Below, in pieces: positions 49,462 to 55,607 of a stretch of DNA of 55,607 bases. Under the pieces are notes generated by a model. It ran no database searches and was not told the origin of the DNA. It worked only from the letters and a program-made list of their open reading frames with translations. The stretch lies in NCBI GenBank assembly GCA_002347965.1, contig DDYN01000028.1:1-55607 (forward strand), written 5' to 3'. Source of the DNA: UBA2233 sp002347965 [NCBI: Nitrospirae bacterium UBA2233] (GTDB taxonomy: Bacteria; UBA2233). The position numbers were made by a program, and so were the translations under genes. Position 1 is the first letter of the stretch, and each line of letters opens with the position of its first letter.

Positions 49462-51266
49462 CAGCCCCCTTCAAGCCTGTATCTCGATGAAATCTTTTCA
49501 GATAGCGGGGCCCAGAATAATCGGTTCATAAGCACGATGAACATAACCATGGCTGCAAGGCTCACGCTGATTAAAATAGGGTCTCCTAGGTCGTAAATAC
49601 CCCGGTCCAAAAGAGCACCGACCCCTTTGAGCACGTAAGTCTCCCTCCTGTACACGACGTACTCTGAGATGATAAGCGCGTTCCATCCCCCTCCAAAGGC
49701 CGTGATCGCCCCCGTCATGAACGAGGGATAAAGGCATGGCAAGATAAAAAACCGTAGCCAGCCAGCCCCGCGAATTCCGTACACTTGGGAAACCTCCCTT
49801 AGGTCTTGAGGTATAGCCCGAACTCCTGCAAGCAGGTTAAACAAAAGGTACCACTGCATTCCGGTGGCCAACAACAGGATGCTTGCCGGCTCCATTCCAA
49901 CGCCCATCTTGACGGCAAGGGCCACAAATAGCGGGAAAAAAGCCGTAGCAGGAATAGCCGCTAGAATCTGGCATGCCCTAGCCGAAAACCGGAGGACGCG
50001 CTTTGAGCGAGACGCCAAGAAGGCCACGGGGAGGGTCCACCCAAGACAAAAGACGAAAGCGACGAGCAGCCTGCAAAAAGAGAGCAGGAGCCCTAACGGG
50101 AGGCTTAGGACCTCTTTGGGCCACGGTTGCGTTGTAAGCAGAAGAACCCACCGGTAAATGCCGTATCCCATGCCAAAAAGAATGCCGCCGCCTAACAAGG
50201 ACAAGGCGGTAATCTCTAGGCCAATCCTGCCTTTTTTCAACGTCTCAAGCGGTAAATAAGCCCTGGGCAATCCTTTGGCCCGCAACCATCCCAACCCTTC
50301 CCCCAGGACCCGAAGGCTTGCTTTGCTCCGGCGCTGGCCCACCTTGAGCCAGAGGCGACCTTGAACCCATTTTGTTAGGACGGAGGCCTTGTCTCCGACG
50401 GCATTCTTAAGGCGTCTGAAAAAATCCAAGGCGTAAGATTCCTCCGATTCCTCGCTCGAACTTTGCGATTCGAGCTTGTACTTCTCGGAGATTACGACAA
50501 GAGGTCGAAAGCACAAAACATCCATAACGATGACCAGCACGACCAGCACTGAGATTCCAGCGACCAATAAGTCCAGCCGTCCCTCTTGCGTCGCCTCGCT
50601 GATAAAGCTTCCAAGACCAGGCAGCCTGAAAGAAACCGGGCCAATGGCCAAAATTTCGCAAGCGACCAAAAAATACCACCCTGCCGCCCATGAAAGCATG
50701 GCGTTGTACGCCAGCTTCACGACGCAAGCCGGGAACAGCACCCTTCGGAAGTAGCTGAACCCTCGGATACCCAACAATCTCGAGGCTTCATCGATTTCCT
50801 TTGGGATTCCTCTGATCGACTCGTACACGCCAAACGTCATGTTCCAGGCCTGCGAAGTGAAAATTAAGAAAATGCATGCCATTTCGACGCCAAGGCGTGA
50901 CCCCCCGGCGATTTTCACAAAAAAATAGATTGCCGCCGGAAAAAACCCTAAAACCGGTACGGATTGCAGAATGTCCAGAGTTGGGATTAAAATCTTTTCT
51001 AATGTGCGGTTTTTGGCTGCCAGCGTTCCGTAGGCCAAAGAAAAGAGAAAGGATAAAGAAAGCGCAAGCAATAGCCTGAGCAAAGAAAACAACGCGAGTG
51101 ACGGGAGGGACTTGAGGTCCGCGATGGGAGCAGAAGAAAAACGAAAAAAGGGGAGCGTCCTGGCCAAAAAGGGCAACGATACAATCAGCGCTAGAAAAAG
51201 ACCAGCAAAGAGGGCCTTGGTTCGCCTCTCTCGGTACAAGACTCCCGCTTGTTCGAAGAGGTTCAT
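49461..51266 (-). CDS. Duplicated ABC permease, NitT/TauT type
   Basis: A 601-residue fusion of two permease halves, each with about six TM helices and its own coupling (EAA) loop: EIDEASRLLGIRGFSYFRRV in the first and DLREVSQVYGIRGAGWLRFF in the second. A charged linker (about 290-345) joins them. This corresponds to the duplicated-permease anion transporters. With both halves in one chain, a single gene makes the full membrane part. No substrate-binding protein is nearby. ATG 51266 is chosen; the upstream GTG adds a short unlikely tail. Confidence 0.85.
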   Translation of the reverse strand: MNLFEQAGVLYRERRTKALFAGLFLALIVSLPFLARTLPFFRFSSAPIADLKSLPSLALFSLLRLLLALSLSFLFSLAYGTLAAKNRTLEKILIPTLDILQSVPVLGFFPAAIYFFVKIAGGSRLGVEMACIFLIFTSQAWNMTFGVYESIRGIPKEIDEASRLLGIRGFSYFRRVLFPACVVKLAYNAMLSWAAGWYFLVACEILAIGPVSFRLPGLGSFISEATQEGRLDLLVAGISVLVVLVIVMDVLCFRPLVVISEKYKLESQSSSEESEESYALDFFRRLKNAVGDKASVLTKWVQGRLWLKVGQRRSKASLRVLGEGLGWLRAKGLPRAYLPLETLKKGRIGLEITALSLLGGGILFGMGYGIYRWVLLLTTQPWPKEVLSLPLGLLLSFCRLLVAFVFCLGWTLPVAFLASRSKRVLRFSARACQILAAIPATAFFPLFVALAVKMGVGMEPASILLLATGMQWYLLFNLLAGVRAIPQDLREVSQVYGIRGAGWLRFFILPCLYPSFMTGAITAFGGGWNALIISEYVVYRRETYVLKGVGALLDRGIYDLGDPILISVSLAAMVMFIVLMNRLFWAPLSEKISSRYRLEGG

Positions 51267-51361
51267 TCTTGGAGAGGCAGGACGCTTCACATTTCGCACC
51301 GCTGGTTCCTTGGATGTCTTTGTTCAAGCCAGCCGAACCTAGTCTATCACGGAAGGCAAGC

Positions 51362-52777
51362 ATGTATCACGCTGTATGGGATTTCCTGCAAGTTCGAAAA
51401 GGTTTGCTCGTCTGCTTTTTTGCCGCGCTGCCTATAGGGTTTTTTGGGGGTACTTCGTTTGCAAAAACCCTTACGCTCGAAGAGGCGGTAGGGCTCGCAT
51501 TCGAAACCCACGAAGACCCTAAAATCTCGTACGAAAACATCGAGCAAGCCAGGATTGACAAAAACCGCGCGTTTTCCTTCCTCTTGCCGACCCTCGCTTA
51601 CGAGCAGAGCTTCACCTACATCCACCCGGAAGTCAGCCTCGCCTTGCCGGGAACCGAAACGATGCCCTTCTTGCCCGATGAGACCTGGCGAAGGCGCATT
51701 ACGCTTACGCAGCCGATGTACCGTGGCGAGTTCTACCCGGCTTTACGACAAGGCAAAGAGGGCATGCGCCTTGCGCGGGAAAATTATGCGTTCCTCGTTA
51801 AAGAGCTGCTGTTTTCCGTGGCAAGCGACTACTACGAGGTCCTCAAGGCGAAGGCACTCCTCGAGGTGGCTATGGATAATTTAAGGCTCGCATCCCAAAC
51901 GCTCGCGGACGCGCGCGAGCGCTACCGGGCGGGAACGGTCACCAAAACGGACGTCCTCAGGGCCGAAGTCCAAAAGTCCGAGGTCGAGCAAGCGCTCGTT
52001 TCCTCCAAAAACAACCTGTTGGCCGCCAAAAAACTTCTAGGCCGCATGGTTGGCGTTCAAGACTATCAAAACCTCGAGGTTTTGCCCAAGGCGGCCCTCT
52101 CGCCTAGACCTTCCAAGGCCCAGCAGCCAATCGAGGCGCTTTACCGGGCCGCCTTGGTTAACCGGGACGATTTAAAGGCCAGGCTGTCTGCGCTCGAAGC
52201 ATCTAAATGGTCCCGCAGACAAGTCTGGGGCAGGTTCCATCCTATACTAGCGGTCGATGTCAGCTATCTTGGCGTAGACCCCGAAAACCCAACAGAGCTA
52301 ACCGACAGCTACGCCGTCATGTTCCGAGTCATCGTTCCCATTCTCGATGCAGGTACTCGGTTTTTCGACCTTCAGAGCGCAGCCAGGGAAATGATTCAAG
52401 CAAGGCTCGATTACGAAAGGACCAAGAAAGATATCGAGGTGGAGATTGTCAACGCGCAGCTCAACATCGATACGCTGCGGCAAAACCTGCGGACGCTAAA
52501 CAGAGAAGTCGAGCTTGCCGGAGAAAACCACGACTTGACATCCAAACAATACAGGGCGGGCGTCGCCTCAAGCCTTGATGTCCAACAAACCTTGACGCAG
52601 CTGATTACCGCACGAAACCAGCTAGTCGTCCAGACGTACGATTACGAAGTTTCGTTGCTCAACTTGCAACGGGCAATTGGCGTGTTTGAAGCCCAATTCG
52701 CCAAACGCTACCCGAACGACGTGAAAACGCTAACCCACACCAAGGCCCTTGAAGGCATCGAACGAGAGGATCGCTAG
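51362..52777 (+). CDS. TolC-family outer-membrane efflux protein
   Basis: A 471-residue outer-membrane channel with a signal peptide (hydrophobic about 13-30, likely cleavage after SFA near 34). The OEP repeats include YRAGTVTKTDVLRAEVQ and YRAGVASSLDVQQTLTQLI, the second being the mirror of the first. It starts the tolC-emrA-emrB operon; it differs from the cusC gene at 8 kb and probably serves drugs or lipids. ATG 51362 has GGAAGG 5 bases upstream. Confidence 0.9.
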   Translation: MYHAVWDFLQVRKGLLVCFFAALPIGFFGGTSFAKTLTLEEAVGLAFETHEDPKISYENIEQARIDKNRAFSFLLPTLAYEQSFTYIHPEVSLALPGTETMPFLPDETWRRRITLTQPMYRGEFYPALRQGKEGMRLARENYAFLVKELLFSVASDYYEVLKAKALLEVAMDNLRLASQTLADARERYRAGTVTKTDVLRAEVQKSEVEQALVSSKNNLLAAKKLLGRMVGVQDYQNLEVLPKAALSPRPSKAQQPIEALYRAALVNRDDLKARLSALEASKWSRRQVWGRFHPILAVDVSYLGVDPENPTELTDSYAVMFRVIVPILDAGTRFFDLQSAAREMIQARLDYERTKKDIEVEIVNAQLNIDTLRQNLRTLNREVELAGENHDLTSKQYRAGVASSLDVQQTLTQLITARNQLVVQTYDYEVSLLNLQRAIGVFEAQFAKRYPNDVKTLTHTKALEGIEREDR

Positions 52778-52778
52778 C

Positions 52779-53921
52779 ATGGAAGAAACGCCTCAAAACC
52801 AAGGAAGCGAACAGGAACCCGAAGAAGCCCCCAAAAGACCCGCGTCACGATTTAAGCGGACCCTGAAATGGGTAATTATGGGGGGGGTGTTGATCGCCGC
52901 GGGGTTTTACGGCACCCAGTGGTATGCTTGGTCGAGGACGCACGTCTCGACTGATGACGCCTATGTCCACGCCCACATCCACCAAATCGCGCCAAGGGTT
53001 TCGGGCACGGTTGTCGGGGTGTACGTTGACGACAACGACCTCGTTAAAAAGGGGCAACTCCTCGTCCGTCTAGACAGGGCCGATTACGAGGTGGCACTCA
53101 AGCGGGCCATGGCCACCCACAAGCGTCAGGTTGAAATCGTTCAACAAAAATACGCCGCCGTGGATGCGGCGAAGGCGGGCTTAAACCTTGCCAAGGCCCA
53201 GTACAACCTGGCCAAGAAAGACTATGAGCGGTACAAGTACCTTTTCGAGACCGAAGTTATCCCAGAACAGCAGTACGATAACGCCAAGACGAACCTCGAA
53301 GTTGCGGATGCCCGCGTCAAGAACGCCGAGGAAATGCTCAACCAAGCGATCGCGGACTTGGGCGGAGACCTGACAGCCCCTACCGAAGAGCGTTCGATCG
53401 TGCGCGAGGCAAGGCAGCAGCAAATCCAGGCTACTCTAAACCTCTCCTACACGAATATTTATGCCCCGACAGACGGGTACATCACGAGCAAAAATGTCGA
53501 GGTAGGCAACAAGGTGAATTACGGACAGCCCTTAATGGCTATTCTTCCGATCCGCAATGAAGATGTATGGATCGAGGCCAACTATAAAGAAACCCAGCTT
53601 CAGAACATACGCGTCGGCAACCCCGTAGAGGTAGAGGTGGACGCCTACCCGGGCAAGGTCTTCCACGGAGTCGTCCAAACCCTGCAGTCTGGAACGGGGG
53701 CCGCACTCTCGCTCCTCCCTCCCGAAAACGCCACGGGTAACTGGGTCAAGGTTGTACAAAGGCTTCCTGTAAGGATTTTTGTGCTAGACGAGACCGACCC
53801 GGACCATCTTTTGAGGGTAGGAATTAGCGTTAAGGTAACGGCGGATACCTCTAAAAGGCTGGAGCATATCCCGGACCGGGTTCCGGAAGAAACCCATTTG
53901 GCCGAAGAGTTTCGCTACTAG
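52779..53921 (+). CDS. EmrA/HlyD-family membrane-fusion protein
   Basis: A 380-residue adaptor: cytoplasmic acidic tail, one TM helix (about 31-49), lipoyl half-motif THVSTDDAYVHAHIHQIAPR, a coiled-coil hairpin (about 115-215), and the second lipoyl half ending YAPTDGYITSKNVEVGN, cut here to YAPTDGYITS. It links an MFS pump to the TolC protein just upstream. ATG 52779 starts one base after the upstream stop, with AGAGGA 8 bases before it. Eight G residues (52880-52887) lie in the TM-coding part. Confidence 0.93.
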   Translation: MEETPQNQGSEQEPEEAPKRPASRFKRTLKWVIMGGVLIAAGFYGTQWYAWSRTHVSTDDAYVHAHIHQIAPRVSGTVVGVYVDDNDLVKKGQLLVRLDRADYEVALKRAMATHKRQVEIVQQKYAAVDAAKAGLNLAKAQYNLAKKDYERYKYLFETEVIPEQQYDNAKTNLEVADARVKNAEEMLNQAIADLGGDLTAPTEERSIVREARQQQIQATLNLSYTNIYAPTDGYITSKNVEVGNKVNYGQPLMAILPIRNEDVWIEANYKETQLQNIRVGNPVEVEVDAYPGKVFHGVVQTLQSGTGAALSLLPPENATGNWVKVVQRLPVRIFVLDETDPDHLLRVGISVKVTADTSKRLEHIPDRVPEETHLAEEFRY

Positions 53922-53922
53922 G

Positions 53923-53947
53923 CCATGGCCAGCGCTCCGAGTACACC
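53923..53947 (+). repeat. Direct repeat, copy 1 (start of emrB)
   Basis: A 25-base stretch that begins two bases before the emrB ATG and recurs exactly at 55583-55607. Confidence 0.9.
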
Positions 53948-55511
53948 TCCCGAATCTCCCTGGCTCAAGTGGATGATCGTCGCCGCCGTAATGTCCGGGA
54001 CGATCATGGAGGTGATCGACACCTCGGCCGCAAACGTGGCACTTCCGCACATCGCAGGCGACCTTGGCGCCGGCGTGGACGAGAGTACCTGGGTTTTGAC
54101 CTCCTATCTTGTCTCGAACGGGGTCGTCCTTCCTTTGACCGGCTGGTTCGGAATACGCTTCGGCAGGAAGCGATTCTTTCTTTTCTGCCAGGCCCTGTTC
54201 ATCCTGAGCTCGATGGCCTGCGGCATGGCGCCCAATTTGATGTTTCTCGTGTTCTTCCGGGTCTTGCAGGGCGCGGGCGGAGGGGCGCTCGTTCCCATAT
54301 CCCAGGCCATCTTGATGGAGACATTCCCGCCGGCCCAGCAGGGCATGGCCATGGCGCTGTTCGGCGTGGGCGTCATGTTTGGCCCTATCATCGGGCCCAC
54401 GCTTGGCGGCTACATCACGGATAACTACAACTGGCGCTGGGTGTTCTACATCAACCTGCCTGTGGGGATCGTGGCGCTAATCCTTGGCTACCTGCTTTTA
54501 TCCGACCCGCCCTACCTGAAAAGACTCAAGGCGGGCAAGCTCGATACCTTCGGGCTTGCCGCTCTTTGTGTTGCAGTGGGCTGTTTGCAGGTCATGCTAG
54601 ACAAGGGCGAGCGGGAAGACTGGTTCAACACGGACTGGATCGTCTACATGGCCATTGCTTCGCTAGTCGGATTCATCGTCTTCGGCGTTTACGAGCTGTT
54701 CTACGCCAAAGAGCCCATCGTCGATTTGAGAGTGTTCAAGGACAACAACTTCCGGGTGGGAACCTTCTTGATGTTTAACCTGGGGCTTGGGCTCTACGGC
54801 GGCATCGCCTTGATCCCGTTGTACCTCCAGAACCTGATGGGCTACGACGCGTTCAAGGCGGGGCTTGCCACGGCACCGGGGGGCATAGCCACGATCGTGG
54901 CCATGCAGGTTGCTGGCAATGCAATGCGCTACGTCGACTCTCGGATTATCATCGGCATAGGCCTTCTCATCTCCGCCCTTGGCTACCACGAAATGTCCAG
55001 TTTCACCTTGGATGCGTCCTTTGCAACCGTCGCCCGCTACCGCATCGTTCAAGGCTTTGGCATGGGACTTATTTTCGTCCCGCTCACGACGACCATTCTT
55101 TCTTACATTCCCAAAGAGCAGATGGGCAACGCCACGGGCGTGTACAACTTCTTTCGGAACCTTGGGGGCTCTATAGGCATCTCGATCGTAACGACATTCT
55201 TATCGAGGAGGGGTCAGCACCATCAAGCAAGCCTGGTCCACCACTACACCCCCTTCAACCTCACGTTTTCGGACCGCTGGAGTTCTATCACGGACATATT
55301 CACAAACCTCGCAACCCAGGCCGCCGACCCGTTCACGGCCAGCCAAAGGGCGCTTGGGCTTTTGTACGATCAACTCCTTGAGCAGTCTTCTATGCTGGCG
55401 TTCAACGACTGCTTTTGGATGATTACGGTAGATTTTCTGTTCCTTGTGCCGATATTGGTGTTATTAAAAAAGCGGCTTATGGGGAGCAGCTCCGCCGGTG
55501 CTGTCCATTAG
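53925..55511 (+). CDS. EmrB/QacA-family MFS drug:H+ antiporter
   Basis: A DHA2-family transporter of 528 residues with about 14 TM helices. The family signatures are present: DTSAANVALPHIAGDLGAG in TM1, RFGRKRFFLFCQ in the TM2-TM3 loop, and PIIGPTLGGYI in motif C. With the upstream adaptor and TolC channel it forms a tripartite exporter. The substrate is unknown. The start is 3 bases after the emrA stop. The first 23 bases of the gene recur at the very end of the window. Confidence 0.93.
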   Translation: MASAPSTPPESPWLKWMIVAAVMSGTIMEVIDTSAANVALPHIAGDLGAGVDESTWVLTSYLVSNGVVLPLTGWFGIRFGRKRFFLFCQALFILSSMACGMAPNLMFLVFFRVLQGAGGGALVPISQAILMETFPPAQQGMAMALFGVGVMFGPIIGPTLGGYITDNYNWRWVFYINLPVGIVALILGYLLLSDPPYLKRLKAGKLDTFGLAALCVAVGCLQVMLDKGEREDWFNTDWIVYMAIASLVGFIVFGVYELFYAKEPIVDLRVFKDNNFRVGTFLMFNLGLGLYGGIALIPLYLQNLMGYDAFKAGLATAPGGIATIVAMQVAGNAMRYVDSRIIIGIGLLISALGYHEMSSFTLDASFATVARYRIVQGFGMGLIFVPLTTTILSYIPKEQMGNATGVYNFFRNLGGSIGISIVTTFLSRRGQHHQASLVHHYTPFNLTFSDRWSSITDIFTNLATQAADPFTASQRALGLLYDQLLEQSSMLAFNDCFWMITVDFLFLVPILVLLKKRLMGSSSAGAVH

Positions 55512-55582
55512 GCATGCAATTGCCGTAGAGCACGGGCCTGTGAAAAGATGGTAGGGTTAGTACCGGCGATTATGGAACAACA
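55512..55582 (+). other. Short spacer, no gene
   Basis: Seventy-one bases after emrB. I see no gene, hairpin or promoter that stands out. Confidence 0.5.
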
Positions 55583-55607
55583 CCATGGCCAGCGCTCCGA
55601 GTACACC
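55583..55607 (+). repeat. Direct repeat, copy 2, at the window edge
   Basis: Exact copy of 53923-53947 that runs off the end. It would read as the start of a second emrB-like gene, MASAPST. Sequence just upstream (55512-55582) is not like the end of the adaptor gene. It is either a tandem paralogue or the repeat at which an assembly stopped. Confidence 0.85.

Noticed and set aside
1-55607. CRISPR array, insertion sequence, prophage or toxin-antitoxin system
   Set aside because: No regular repeats, terminal inverted repeats, transposase, integrase other than the Xer recombinase, or toxin-antitoxin gene pair was seen.

Overview
The window (55,607 bp, roughly 55% GC) is dense bacterial chromosome with no stretch over 300 bp lacking a gene. 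Gene content and order suggest a Gram-negative, deltaproteobacterial-grade (Desulfobacterota-like) organism: the run prs-rplY-pth-ychF-rpsF-rpsR-DUF2232-rplI-dnaB, an ETF linked to a NarI/HdrD-type iron-sulfur oxidoreductase, a DHH-CBS-PAP tRNA nucleotidyltransferase, and RND and EmrAB-TolC envelope pumps. TTG and GTG starts with good Shine-Dalgarno sites are frequent. I cannot name the genus. No rRNA, tRNA, CRISPR array, transposase or phage gene was seen.

Region 1 (1-14.3 kb), metal and redox: wrbA; two decayed genes (a haloacid-dehalogenase-type hydrolase and a thioredoxin-like protein) just downstream of a Cu+ P-type ATPase; an acyl-CoA synthetase with an insert; cysK; then a copper-export block with a small secreted metal-binding protein divergent from cusC-cusB-cusA, and a 7Fe-type ferredoxin. 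The ATPase, the small protein and CusB all carry the same Cys/Met/His heavy-metal-binding motif, and a 12-base motif recurs upstream of both copper units.

Region 2 (14.3-25.3 kb), housekeeping: pabB-pabC facing a long minus-strand operon prs-rplY-pth-hppA-ychF-rpsF-rpsR-DUF2232-rplI-dnaB. The K+-dependent-type membrane pyrophosphatase sits inside an otherwise translation/replication cluster.

Region 3 (25.3-33.4 kb), acyl metabolism and its control: a plus-strand cassette of an unknown protein with a GNAT-like C-terminus, an AcuC-type deacetylase and an AcuB-like CBS-ACT protein. It converges on a minus-strand operon of a TetR/FadR-like regulator, etfB, etfA and a membrane Fe-S oxidoreductase that probably passes ETF electrons to quinone. 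An IclR regulator with a palindrome in its own promoter lies upstream.

Region 4 (33.4-48.7 kb), envelope, RNA and DNA maintenance: a transaldolase/FSA-like aldolase, dprA and an exported protein; gph-mltG; dksA behind a perfect-consensus promoter; an RsuA/RluB-type pseudouridine synthase; two exported proteins of unknown role; then cca, xerD, glnD, a cell-wall amidase and a free-standing AAA-associated domain protein, packed tightly.

Region 5 (48.7-55.6 kb), transport: a NitT/TauT-type ABC ATPase with a duplicated fused permease and no substrate-binding protein, divergent from a TolC-EmrA-EmrB efflux operon. The last 25 bases of the window repeat the start of emrB exactly, which suggests either a tandem second copy or a repeat-induced contig end.
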